Position numbers and translations under genes: made by a program. Below, in pieces: positions 7,301 to 14,443 of a stretch of 17,658 nucleotides of DNA. Where the stretch lies: NCBI GenBank assembly GCA_021814355.1, contig JAKAIJ010000025.1:1-17658 (forward strand). Reading direction: 5' to 3'. The stretch is from Acidobacteriota bacterium. Its GTDB lineage: Bacteria; Acidobacteriota; UBA4820; DSQY01. A model generated the notes under the pieces. That model was not told where the DNA came from and did not search any database. It saw only the letters and a program-made list of their open reading frames with translations. How positions within the stretch are numbered: the stretch's first letter is position 1; every line of letters starts with the position of its first letter.

Positions 7301-8366
7301 CCTTTGGGCCGCCCTCAGCGCCCCTTCCTCTTCCGAAAGCCCCACCCGGCATGAGGCCCACGAGGACTCCGGCGGAGGGCTCCTTCTGGGACAGAGCCCT
7401 GCCCTCCGAGCCGTCGAGGGAGCCCTGCGGGAGGCGGCGCCCTTCTCCTTCCCGGTCCTGCTCACGGGGGAACCAGGGACCGGCAAAGAGCTCTGCGCCC
7501 GCACGATCCACCTCCTCTCGCCCCGGCGCAACCGGCCCTGGGTGCCCGCCAACTGCGCCAACCTTCCCCCGACCCTCGCCCACAGCCTCCTCTTCGGCCA
7601 CCGCCGTGGCGCGTTCACGGGGGCCGACCGCGACTCGGAGGGGCTGGTGGAGGCCGCCCGAGGCGGGACCCTCTTCTTGGACGAAGTGGGCGAGCTCTCC
7701 CGGGAGACCCAGGCCCAGCTTCTGCGTTTCCTCCAGGACGGAACTTTCACCCCCCTGGGCGAATCACGGGTACGGCGATCCGACGCCCGCCTCGTGGCGG
7801 CCACCAACCGGGACCTGGAGGCGGCGGTAGCCTCGGGAGCGTTCCGGCCCGATCTCTTTCACCGGCTCAACGTCCTGCGGGTGGAGATCCCCCCGCTGAG
7901 GGAGCGAAGGGAGGACGTCTCCCTGTTGTTCGCCCACTTCCTGGAGGAGGCGGCGCGGGCCGAGGGGGTCGCGCGCCCTGAGGTGGAAGAGCGGGTCTGG
8001 GCGAGACTGTGGGCCTGGCCTTGGCCCGGGAACGTCCGGGAGCTCCAGAACCTCGCCCGAGCCCTCCTGGTGAAGGCCCACCGCGGCGGACGGGTGGAAG
8101 AGGCCCAACTGCCCGCCCGGCTCCTGGCGCCGCAGGGCGCCGCCGGGGGGGGCGAAGGAGGCTCGCTCCGGGAACGCCTGCGGGCCGAGGAGCGGCACGC
8201 GGTCGAGGCCGCCATGAGAGCCTCGAAGGGGAACCTGGCGGCCGCGGCCCGGGCGCTCGGGATCAGCCGCCAGGCCCTCGCCCGGAAGGTGGCTTTGAAG
8301 CCCCGGGAAGGCCGCCAGGGGGCGGCCCCGTCCCCCAAGCTTGACAGGCCCCCTCCGTTTGGATAA
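4383..8366 (+). CDS. Large sigma-54-dependent transcriptional activator with TPR-like input region and Fis-type HTH
   Basis: A 1327-residue regulator. The C-terminal half is a canonical sigma-54 activator: Walker A GEPGTGKE (1029-1036), GAFTGA (1076-1081, intact, so sigma-54 contact is expected), Walker B FLDE with D1100 and E1101, FRPDLFHRLNV and LRERREDV, then a Fis-type HTH (about 1271-1304, NLAAAARALGISRQAL). Residues about 406-840 are Ala/Leu-rich helical repeats of TPR type. Residues about 876-976 look like a weak GAF domain. The first 400 residues resemble a kinase C-lobe remnant (around 66-77, without HRD or DFG) and a STAND-like ATPase without a Walker A (about 216-362); these two calls are inference. 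GTG 4383 follows a GGGGAGGGGG stretch; an earlier in-frame start at 4191 would run into the divergent gene. No phosphoreceiver domain is present. Target genes are unknown. Confidence 0.85.
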   Translation: MADQSWPGPFGACEPAAPWHPALGPRRAGAGLPLSLANLRDTPRLCAALAATLAGLAALEESGAPWVPDPGDWALGTDGLPELRALPALGAPGGGLARHVRGFLALFGGRPAREGRRAVLPKRHPGRDVLAAWFGEWLEASEAPGATRRCLLDLLEGLRGAGLDPALAPEWGLWARWRPAHDLFTPGLSERSAPSRASLGAALAGCSRAALRPVALGGGAPYPFAGLEPLLGAVLEAGPAGAQAWLSGRLRDPARLARDLGALLGARTGGWCLHPADALDEVSLATLREAGADLRVPVVLLWDGGEASPAGAFTDLHVLTLPPEGESWFLELARGVAGDDPGEILAAAEHLPAGHPKPGASLFLSAPRETPPGAKPPPPSSPAGLWREAWRREAAGDPRGASVARARALLHVGQGAETLRLLESIDGGAEVPLLRARGFERLMEYGRVLDLLSEEACLALPEPFRSEALFLRGQALWIRGRAAEGRGVIETTLGAAGEPDLRAHGFCLLATALLFEDRLADAGKALDAAEDLLSVCSGPAPAILWSHRTGMLARRRGALPDAARAFQQAAASARLAKDFRQEAAALCDAGDVLRLLFRFDEARALLLRAEEGAWTLGLEALRRCARFNRILCAAESGRLLEAQAALEEGLTRPASPRGPDSRAVDRYWLARILRSRGELPAALAQAERAVAEMGTEADPEVAFPLRTLVARLLLESRQTARFSRRVPDLERALTRAPDPDDRLEAAALLAESAARGLNRFEEEARAAACTADASATLVARARWRLSRALAGDAGGSGLLTEAWALAREAGDPALAAEALSAAAEQNVFPALSGEDSAWVARFLAENRVRSSTGLTALLRLHRPAAAPAPAVAAASSGLSLLARALDGAPTTPEALAATRTAAALHVAPGGAASWTGDGSSRERETVAGFCGSSGLFSVRSGWVLGCPGREGLWTGLLWHGRERPAEEDLLLARLWAALSAPSSSESPTRHEAHEDSGGGLLLGQSPALRAVEGALREAAPFSFPVLLTGEPGTGKELCARTIHLLSPRRNRPWVPANCANLPPTLAHSLLFGHRRGAFTGADRDSEGLVEAARGGTLFLDEVGELSRETQAQLLRFLQDGTFTPLGESRVRRSDARLVAATNRDLEAAVASGAFRPDLFHRLNVLRVEIPPLRERREDVSLLFAHFLEEAARAEGVARPEVEERVWARLWAWPWPGNVRELQNLARALLVKAHRGGRVEEAQLPARLLAPQGAAGGGEGGSLRERLRAEERHAVEAAMRASKGNLAAAARALGISRQALARKVALKPREGRQGAAPSPKLDRPPPFG

Positions 8367-8369
8367 ACT
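8341..8369 (+). promoter_or_regulatory. Sigma-70-type promoter of the outer-membrane protein gene
   Basis: A perfect TTGACA (8341-8346) stands 17 bases before TAAACT (8364-8369, four of six matches). It overlaps the end of the regulator gene, whose stop is TAA 8364-8366. The start site would be near 8376, giving a leader of about 88 bases. I saw no -24/-12 sigma-54 element here, so the neighbouring activator need not control this gene. Confidence 0.6.
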
Positions 8370-8463
8370 GGGCCAAGTGGAGGGATGAAGTCCCGGGGTC
8401 TTCCGTGTTGTGAGCCGGAAGGATATTCGGTCGGAAGGAATCTTGAGGAAAGGAGTGGAGAAC

Positions 8464-9483
8464 ATGATGAAGAGAGTCATGATCGTCGCGGTTCTCCTCG
8501 CCGTCATGCTGCCCTTCGCGGCGCAGGACAAGGCGAGCAAGTGGACCATCGAGGCCGAGGCCTGGTGGGCCCAGCCCAAGGGTTTCGACACCGTCTACGC
8601 CTACACTTACTCGTATGCTCCCGGCAACGGCTCCTACTTCAACTTCGACTCCAAGCCGAACGCCGTCAACAACGAGCGCCGCTGGAGCCCCGCCCTGAAG
8701 GTGGCCTACAGCAACGGGCCCTGGACCACCTGGTTGAGCTACGTCAACTACGACGAGAGCTCCACCAGCACCGCCTTCGCGCCCAGCACGGCCATGTTCC
8801 TCGTCAACGCCCTTCCCATCTCCTATTCCCCCTTCACGGGCTTCGATTCGTTCGCTTACTCCGACTGGGCCAAGGCCGACCTGAGCACCCAGTACACCTC
8901 CTGGGACTTCAACATCGGCCACAACTTCAACCCCAGCGAGAAGTGGACCATGAACTTCTACGGCGGCCTCCGCTACATGAGCATTGACGCCCAGCTCGAC
9001 GCCCTCTACGTGGACAACAGCGACTGGAACTTCTGGGGCGCCGGCTCCCAGGACAGCGTCCGCATCCACTCCCAGACCCACGCGTGGGGCCTCAACAGCG
9101 GCTTCATCAGCGACTACAAGTTCAGCAAGCGCATCGGATTCGGAGCGGGCCTCGAGGTCTCGATGCTTTCCGCCCGCCAGGACAACGAGCAGCGCGAGTA
9201 CATCAACTCCACCATCTACTCCCCCTACTACGGCCCCTTCGGGGTGTTCCACGTGGCCCGCGGCGAGTCCAAGGTCATCCCCGCCGTGAAGCTCTACACC
9301 GAGGCGAAGTTCAACTTCAGCGATTCGTGGTACGGCAAGGTCGGCTACCGCTACCAGACCATCAAGGACGCCATGAGCTTCTCCTACGCGGCCAACGACT
9401 ACCGCCGCGGCACCGGTATCGTTCCCATCAAGAAGGACTTCTCGCTCGAAGGCTTCTATTTCACCGTCGGCTTCAAGTTCTAA
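8464..9483 (+). CDS. Outer-membrane beta-barrel protein, possibly of the Lpg1974/MOMP-like type
   Basis: A 339-residue exported protein. It begins MMKRVMIVAVLLAVMLPFAAQ, a signal peptide with probable cleavage around residues 19-21. The mature part alternates polar and aromatic residues typical of transmembrane beta strands (WTIEAEAWWAQP, WTTWLSYVNYDE, WTMNFYGGLRYMS, KLYTEAKFNFSD) and ends GFYFTVGFKF, with the terminal Phe that the BAM machinery recognises. The opening EAEAWWAQPKGFDT and the Ser/Gly-rich strand after residue 200 recall Lpg1974-family pore proteins, but this is a loose likeness. Start: ATG 8464 with AGGAG at 8451-8455; ATG 8467 is an equal alternative. Its codon use looks more biased and its AT content a little higher than the preceding gene, consistent with strong expression. 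It is a single-gene unit with its own promoter and terminator. Confidence 0.8.
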   Translation: MMKRVMIVAVLLAVMLPFAAQDKASKWTIEAEAWWAQPKGFDTVYAYTYSYAPGNGSYFNFDSKPNAVNNERRWSPALKVAYSNGPWTTWLSYVNYDESSTSTAFAPSTAMFLVNALPISYSPFTGFDSFAYSDWAKADLSTQYTSWDFNIGHNFNPSEKWTMNFYGGLRYMSIDAQLDALYVDNSDWNFWGAGSQDSVRIHSQTHAWGLNSGFISDYKFSKRIGFGAGLEVSMLSARQDNEQREYINSTIYSPYYGPFGVFHVARGESKVIPAVKLYTEAKFNFSDSWYGKVGYRYQTIKDAMSFSYAANDYRRGTGIVPIKKDFSLEGFYFTVGFKF

Positions 9484-9506
9484 GACGGGATATTTCTGCG
9501 AACCGA

Positions 9507-9534
9507 GGGGCCGCCTCCGGGCGGCCCCTTTTTT
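9507..9534 (+). terminator. Intrinsic terminator of the outer-membrane protein gene
   Basis: A perfect 9-bp stem GGGGCCGCC/GGCGGCCCC with a TCCG loop (9516-9519) is followed directly by six T residues (9529-9534). It lies 24 bases after the stop codon. Confidence 0.93.
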
Positions 9535-9536
9535 CC

Positions 9537-9545
9537 TGGTATACT
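9537..9545 (+). promoter_or_regulatory. Extended -10 promoter of the aminotransferase-dsbD operon
   Basis: TGGTATACT contains TATACT (9540-9545, five of six matches) with the TGn extension. The -35 position falls inside the preceding terminator stem and has no good hexamer, which fits an extended -10 promoter. Transcription would start near 9552. Confidence 0.45.
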
Positions 9546-9552
9546 GATCCCC

Positions 9553-9569
9553 CGCCCGCGAAGCGGGCG
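9553..9569 (+). other. Hairpin at the expected 5' end of the aminotransferase mRNA
   Basis: A perfect 7-bp stem CGCCCGC/GCGGGCG with a GAA loop. If transcription starts near 9552, this hairpin would cap the transcript and end a few bases before the GGAG at 9572-9575. It has no U-tract, so it is not a terminator. Confidence 0.4.
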
Positions 9570-9579
9570 ACGGAGCCCC

Positions 9580-10467
9580 ATGGACCCCGCCACCCTCTGG
9601 GCCGTCACCTGCGACAGGAGCGACCCGCACCCGGCCGAGGAGGCCCGCGTGCCGGCGCTGGACGCCGGTTACTTGGCCGGGGAGAGCGTCTACGAGACCC
9701 TGCGCACCTATCACGCGCGCCCCTTTGCCCTGGAAGACCATCTTGCCCGCCTCTCGTCGGGGCTGGCGCGCCTGGCCGCCCCGTCCGTGGACGCCGAAGC
9801 CCTCGCTTCCGCCCTGCGGGCCCTCGCCAGGCTACGCGCCCCCGCGGAGTCCCATCTCCGGGTCTGCGCGAGCGCGGGCCTCCGCCCCTGGGGACAAGGA
9901 CCGGCGGGGGGAGCCTGCCGCTGGACGGCTCTCGCGGGTCCCCTCCCGCCGCACCTGTGCGCCGCGTACGAGCGCGGAGTCGGGTGCATCCTCGCCTCGC
10001 GTCCTCGCTGGAACCCCAGCGGCTACGTCCCCGCCGTGAAGTTCAACGGCAATCCGGAACTCGCCCTCGCCCGGGACGAGGCCGCGGCCGCCGGCGCCTA
10101 CGAGGCGCTTCTCCTCTCGCCGGGGGGGGACCTCGCGGAAGGCGCCTCCACCAACGTCTTTCTGGCGTTCGGGCGCACCGTCGTCACTCCCCACCTCGCC
10201 ACGGGGATTCTCGACGGCGTCACCCGGGGACGCGTGCTCGCCCTCTGCCCCCGGGCGGGGCTCGCGGCCGAGGAGCGGCGGGTGGACCCGCGGGAGCTCT
10301 TCGCGGCCGACGAGGTGTTCCTCACCTCGACCACCCGGGAGGTTGTCCCCGTCGTCTCCGTGGATGGACGCCCGGTGGGACGGGGAGAGCCGGGACTCCT
10401 CGCGGACCGCCTCCTGGGGCTCTATCAGGAGGCTGCCCTGGAAGCCACTTCGGGAGATCGCCCATGA
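9580..10467 (+). CDS. Class IV PLP-dependent aminotransferase / aminodeoxychorismate lyase-like protein
   Basis: A 295-residue fold-type IV PLP enzyme, the family of branched-chain aminotransferase, D-amino acid aminotransferase and 4-amino-4-deoxychorismate lyase (PabC). Family marks: DAGYLAGESVYETLRT near the N-terminus, FALEDHLARL, the probable PLP lysine K154 in AVKFNGNPE, and EGASTNVFL, where family members bind the cofactor phosphate and substrate. The C-terminal LATGILDGVTRGRVL and EVFLTSTTREVVPV also match. The sequence does not settle which substrate it uses; the GASTN and TSTTREV stretches fit either a branched-chain/D-amino acid aminotransferase or PabC. The start is ATG 9580 with GGAG four bases upstream. 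The stop overlaps the next ATG as ATGA (10464-10467), so it is co-translated with the DsbD-type gene, an unusual pairing. Confidence 0.87.
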   Translation: MDPATLWAVTCDRSDPHPAEEARVPALDAGYLAGESVYETLRTYHARPFALEDHLARLSSGLARLAAPSVDAEALASALRALARLRAPAESHLRVCASAGLRPWGQGPAGGACRWTALAGPLPPHLCAAYERGVGCILASRPRWNPSGYVPAVKFNGNPELALARDEAAAAGAYEALLLSPGGDLAEGASTNVFLAFGRTVVTPHLATGILDGVTRGRVLALCPRAGLAAEERRVDPRELFAADEVFLTSTTREVVPVVSVDGRPVGRGEPGLLADRLLGLYQEAALEATSGDRP

Positions 10468-12323
10468 TGCGCCGCCGCGCCGCCGTCGTCATTGCCGTCC
10501 TGGCCCTTTTGTCGGCCCTCCCAGCCATGGGCCGCGGCCCCTCCGGAGGGGGCGAGCCGGTGCCGCCCACGTTGAAGTTCTCGGTGACCGCGGAGCCGAG
10601 CCCTCTGCCGGCCTCGGGCGGTGCGACCTTGAAGCTCACTATCGGGGTCCCGGCGGGGTATCACATCTTCGGCGCCGAGGGGTTGAGCGTGAAGGCCGAG
10701 CTTCCTTCCGGCGTCGCGGCCGGGGCGCCCGCCTACCCCAAGGGCACCATGGAGGAGGAGGTAGAGGTCCTCCGGGGGGCGGTCGTGGTCACCATTCCCC
10801 TCGCCCTCGCCGCGAACGCCCCCGCCACGGTCGAGGGGAGGCTCCAGGTGGAGTGGCAGGGGTGCCAGGACACGGGCGATAAGGTCTGCTTCCTTCCCAC
10901 CTCGGACGCCGTCCCCCTTTTGCTCCCGACGGTGAAGGCCGGCCCGGTCTCCACGACGCACTCGGCCGGTTCGCCTGTACCGCCACCTGGCTCCCTACCG
11001 GCAGCCACCCAGTCCGCCGGAACCGGAGCCGCTTCCGCCGACCCGGCCGCGGGGTTCAGGGAGCTGGGACGGTTCGTCGGCTTCAAGGACGCGGGGGCCT
11101 TCGTGCGGTGGTTGGACGAAGCCCGCAACGGCCGGAGCGGCCAGCAGGGCTACGAGGCCCGGTTCGCCCGCGCGGCGAAGGAGAACGTGCCTCTGGCGCT
11201 GGCCTTGGCCTTCCTGTTCGGCCTTCTCTCGAGCCTCACCCCCTGCGTCTACCCCGTCGTCCCCATCACCGTGGCCTACATCGGCAGCCGCTCGGAGGGC
11301 CGCGGAAAGTCCCACGGGTTCTTCCTCTCGCTGGCCTTTGTGGCGGGCCTGGCGCTGGTCTACTCCACGCTCGGGGCGATCTCCGCCCGGGCCGGCGCCG
11401 CCTTCGGCTCCCTCGCACAGAACCGGTGGGTGGGACTGGGGCTCGCCGTCCTCTTCTACGCCCTGGCCCTCTCCATGTTGAATCTCTTCGAGCTCAGGAC
11501 CCCCTCCGCCCTCGCCAACCGCCTTGAGCGTTCCAAGCAGAAGGGGAAGGGCCGCGGCTTCGCGGGGGCCTTCTTCATCGGGGCCGTCTCGGGCCTGGTG
11601 GCCAGCCCCTGCATCGGCCCGCTAATCCTCGCCATCCTCGTGGTGGTGGCCTCTGCGGGCTCCGTCCTGCTCGGCTTCGCCTACCTCTTCGCCTTCGCCC
11701 TCGGGATGGGGGTCCTCTTCGTGGTCATCGGGGCCTTCTCGGGCATACTCTCGGCGCTGCCCAAGTCGGGTGGCTGGATGGACGGCGTCCGGCTCTTCTT
11801 CGGGGCGCTGATCCTCGCGGCCTCCTTCTATTTCGCGGGGCTCTACCTGCCGCGCAAGGTCTTCTTCGCCGCCGGCGGCCTGGCCCTCTGGGCGGTCCTG
11901 CTTTACCTGCTCTTCGGCGCCAAGCGCCATTTCTTCTCCGTCCCCGCGCGGGTCGCGGGGATTCTCCTCTGCGCGGCGGCCTTCGCCGCGATCCTGCCTC
12001 TTCTGCCCGCCGCGCCCGCGTCCGCCGGACCCGGCGCGGTCTGGCGCGCCGACCTGGGCGCGGCCGCCTCCGAAGCCGGGGCCCTCTCGAAGCCGGTCCT
12101 GCTCGATTTCCGTGCCGACTGGTGCGTGGCCTGCGTGGAGCTGGAGAAGGAGACCTGGCCGGCCCCCGAGGTCCGCGCGGCTCTTGCCGGCCTCGTTCCG
12201 GTGCGGCTGGACATGACGGAGAACAACGCCTCCAACCGCGCGCTCCAGGCGCGGTTCGGCGTGAAGGGGCTCCCGACGGTCATCCTCCTGGCGCCTCCGC
12301 CCGCCGCCGCGCCTGCCCCGTAA
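10464..12323 (+). CDS. dsbD: DsbD-type thiol:disulfide interchange protein with shortened C-terminal domain
   Basis: A 619-residue inner-membrane protein carrying electrons from cytoplasmic thioredoxin to periplasmic partners, including the cytochrome c maturation route. Domains: signal peptide (1 to about 22); DsbD-alpha domain (about 35-160) with C134 and C142; a Ser/Pro-rich linker; eight predicted membrane spans (about 242-510) with C261 in LTPCVYP and C383 in ASPCIGP, 122 residues apart as in E. coli DsbD; and a periplasmic thioredoxin domain with C554 and C557 in DWCVAC and a cis-Pro in GLPTV. All six redox cysteines are thus present. The thioredoxin domain stops early: after VILL it runs into APPPAAAPAP and ends, about 20 residues shorter than E. 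coli after the CXXC. The last strand and helix appear lost. Start ATG 10464 follows GGGAG and overlaps the aminotransferase stop. Confidence 0.92.
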   Translation: MMRRRAAVVIAVLALLSALPAMGRGPSGGGEPVPPTLKFSVTAEPSPLPASGGATLKLTIGVPAGYHIFGAEGLSVKAELPSGVAAGAPAYPKGTMEEEVEVLRGAVVVTIPLALAANAPATVEGRLQVEWQGCQDTGDKVCFLPTSDAVPLLLPTVKAGPVSTTHSAGSPVPPPGSLPAATQSAGTGAASADPAAGFRELGRFVGFKDAGAFVRWLDEARNGRSGQQGYEARFARAAKENVPLALALAFLFGLLSSLTPCVYPVVPITVAYIGSRSEGRGKSHGFFLSLAFVAGLALVYSTLGAISARAGAAFGSLAQNRWVGLGLAVLFYALALSMLNLFELRTPSALANRLERSKQKGKGRGFAGAFFIGAVSGLVASPCIGPLILAILVVVASAGSVLLGFAYLFAFALGMGVLFVVIGAFSGILSALPKSGGWMDGVRLFFGALILAASFYFAGLYLPRKVFFAAGGLALWAVLLYLLFGAKRHFFSVPARVAGILLCAAAFAAILPLLPAAPASAGPGAVWRADLGAAASEAGALSKPVLLDFRADWCVACVELEKETWPAPEVRAALAGLVPVRLDMTENNASNRALQARFGVKGLPTVILLAPPPAAAPAP

Positions 12324-12344
12324 CCTTTCGCATCCAGGATCACG

Positions 12345-12371
12345 AAAAAGAGGGGCCCCGCGGGGCCCCTC
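12345..12371 (-). terminator. Intrinsic terminator of the oligoendopeptidase gene, possibly two-way
   Basis: A perfect 22-base palindrome (12350-12371), GAGGGGCCCC then GC then GGGGCCCCTC, is followed on the minus strand by five T residues (complement of 12345-12349). It lies 26 bases beyond the minus-strand stop. On the plus strand the hairpin is 26 bases after the dsbD stop but has no T-run directly after it, so termination in that direction would be weaker. Confidence 0.82.
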
Positions 12372-12397
12372 CCACGTTTCCGAAAAAACCCTATCGC

Positions 12398-14317
12398 TTA
12401 CTTCTTCCTATTCTTCTCCATCCGGTCGAGGATGGCCTGCATGTCGTCCATGGCTTTGTCCATGGCCCTCATGGTGATGTCGAAGGGGGCGTCGGTCGTA
12501 AGGTCCACGCCCGCCACCTTCAGTTCCTCGATGGGGGGCATGGAACTGCCCAGGGAGAGGAATTTCCGGTAGGCCTCCACCGCCCCCGGTTTGCCCTGGA
12601 GCACCATCTGGGAGAGCGCCGTGGAGGCCGTCAGGGAGGTCGCGTAGGAGTAGACGTAGTAGTTGTAGTAGAAGTGCGGGATGTAGGCCCACTCGGCGTA
12701 GCAGGCGGGGGCGATGGCGGTGAGCCCTTGGCCGGCCCCGTAGTACTCGTCAATGATCCCCTTGTAGATCTTGTTGAGCTCGTCCCCCGTCAGCGCCTCG
12801 CCCTTCTCCACCCGCTCGTGGATCTTGAGCTCGAACTCGGCGAACTGGGTCTGCCGGAAGAGGGTCTGGCGGATGCCGTCCACGTAGTTCCCGAGCAGGA
12901 AGAGCTTCACGGCGTCGTCGTCCGTGTGCTTGAGCATGTAGTCCATCAGAAGGTTCTCGTTGAAGGTGCTCGCGACCTCGGCGACGAAGATGGTGTAGTC
13001 CGACGTGGCGAAGGGCTGGCTCTTGTTGGAATAGTAGCTGTGCATCGTGTGGCCGGCCTCGTGGGCCAGGGTGGAAACGTCCTCGAAGGTCCCGTTGAAG
13101 TTCAGGAGCATGAAGGGGTGGACGTCGTAGGCGGCGCCGTTGCTGTAGGCTCCGCTGTGCTTGCCCTCGTAGGGGTAGAAGTCCACCCAGCGACTCTGGA
13201 AGCCCTTGGAGAGCACCTCCACGTAATCCCTGCCCAGAGGCGCCACCGCCTTGAGCGTGAGGTCCATGGCCTGGTCCACCGTGTACTTCTGGTCCACCTC
13301 CTTGACGATGGAGGCGTAGAGGTCGCTGTAGCGGAGCTCGGGCAGATCCATCATCCGCTGGCGGAGGCGGAGGTACTTGTGGAGGTAGGGCAGGTTCTTG
13401 TGCACGTTGCGGATGAGGTTGTGGTAGACCTCCGGCGGGATGTTGGGGCCGCCTAGGGCGGAGGCGAGGCAGCTTCCTACCGCGTCCTTCCCGCCATTGT
13501 CATACTTGCGGGCCTTGGCGCGGAAGAGGTCCTTCTTCACCTCGGCGTTCAAGAGCGCCCCGAAGGTGCCCCGGTAGGCGTTGAGGTTGCCGAAGAAGGC
13601 GTCGAAGACCCGTTCACGGTCCCACCGGTCGGGCACGGCGCGGTACTGGGTGTAGGCCGCCGCGTCGAGGCGCACCGTTTCGCCGGTGGAGAGGGTGAGA
13701 GTGGCGCGCGGGATGTCGGCGTCGGCGAAGACGCTGTAGACCGAGTCGGGCGTGTCCATGACCAGCGACGCGTCGGCCAGGACCCTCTCCCCCTCGGCGC
13801 CGAGGGTGTGCTTGCGGAGCCGCACGATGTCCTCGATGACGGGCTTGTAGGGGACGAGGCCGGGCTCCTCCTTCAGGAACGCCGCGAGCTTCGCCTCGGG
13901 CAGTGCCAGAATCTCGGGGTTGATCCAGGCCATCTTGGCCGCCAGGTCGGCCTCGAAGGGGGTCATGGACTGGCGCATGGCCAGGGCGGAGGCGTTCCGG
14001 ACGTCCAGGTCGGACTTCTGGCTGGCGTAGGTGGAGAGCCGGGCGTCCTCCCTCCGCAGCTCGAAGGCCAGATCGAGACAGTCCTTGAGCCGCCGGGCCG
14101 ACGTGCCCAGGGTCCCCTTGAACTTGGGGAGCTCCTTGGCCCTCTCGGCGAGGGCGTCCTTGGCCTTCTGCCACGCCGCGTCGCTGGGGTAGACGTCGGC
14201 CAGGTTCCACTGGTAGCGCTCGGGTACCTTGGCGGGGTCCTCGGCGGCGGTGCGCGCCGGCGCGAGACCCGCCAGCAGGGCTGCCGCGAGCAGGGCGGTG
14301 GCGATCCGTTCTCTCAT
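12398..14317 (-). CDS. pepF: Exported oligoendopeptidase F (M3B zinc metallopeptidase)
   Basis: A 639-residue peptidase of family M3, clan MA. The zinc site is H419-E420-A-G-H423 in LAHEAGHTMHS, with E447 in FVAEVASTFNE as the likely third ligand. The N-terminal PepF domain (about 110-215) and the helical M3 fold that encloses the active site give length and order typical of PepF. The C-terminal FYYNYYVYSYATS and GLTAIAPACYAEW stretches match the substrate-cleft region of the family. Unlike most cytoplasmic PepF proteins it begins MRERIATALLAAALLAGLAPARTAAED, a good Sec signal peptide, so a periplasmic or secreted peptide-degrading role is inferred. The start is ATG 14317 with GGGGAG three bases upstream; the open frame extends further upstream but that part is not protein-like. 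It is convergent with dsbD and divergent from the Ig-like gene. Confidence 0.94.
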   Translation of the reverse strand: MRERIATALLAAALLAGLAPARTAAEDPAKVPERYQWNLADVYPSDAAWQKAKDALAERAKELPKFKGTLGTSARRLKDCLDLAFELRREDARLSTYASQKSDLDVRNASALAMRQSMTPFEADLAAKMAWINPEILALPEAKLAAFLKEEPGLVPYKPVIEDIVRLRKHTLGAEGERVLADASLVMDTPDSVYSVFADADIPRATLTLSTGETVRLDAAAYTQYRAVPDRWDRERVFDAFFGNLNAYRGTFGALLNAEVKKDLFRAKARKYDNGGKDAVGSCLASALGGPNIPPEVYHNLIRNVHKNLPYLHKYLRLRQRMMDLPELRYSDLYASIVKEVDQKYTVDQAMDLTLKAVAPLGRDYVEVLSKGFQSRWVDFYPYEGKHSGAYSNGAAYDVHPFMLLNFNGTFEDVSTLAHEAGHTMHSYYSNKSQPFATSDYTIFVAEVASTFNENLLMDYMLKHTDDDAVKLFLLGNYVDGIRQTLFRQTQFAEFELKIHERVEKGEALTGDELNKIYKGIIDEYYGAGQGLTAIAPACYAEWAYIPHFYYNYYVYSYATSLTASTALSQMVLQGKPGAVEAYRKFLSLGSSMPPIEELKVAGVDLTTDAPFDITMRAMDKAMDDMQAILDRMEKNRKK

Positions 14318-14428
14318 GGGCTCCCCTTTCTCGGGATGGTCACGTCCGCTGGGCCCGCCTTGCTCCGACGCGGGCCAGCCCCACCTTACCGCCCTCGAGG
14401 GGTCGGCTTCAAGGGAGGCGCGTGCGCG

Positions 14429-14437
14429 TGATAGAGT
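14429..14437 (+). promoter_or_regulatory. Candidate extended -10 promoter for a leaderless transcript
   Basis: TGATAGAGT holds TAGAGT (14432-14437) with the TGn extension; TTCAAG (14408-14413) lies 18 bases upstream. Exactly six bases separate the -10 box from the ATG at 14444, and no ribosome-binding site lies close to that ATG, so transcription would start at or next to the start codon. Confidence 0.38.
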
Positions 14438-14443
14438 CGGCTC

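Noticed and set aside
8341..8463. Sigma-54 promoter for the outer-membrane protein, driven by the neighbouring activator
   Set aside because: No GG-N10-GC core with TGGC/TGC character was found; a good TTGACA-N17-TAAACT promoter is present instead.
8263..9741. 492-codon minus-strand frame opposite the outer-membrane protein
   Set aside because: It crosses a strong terminator and two gene borders and is Val/Gly/Glu-rich without domain signs.
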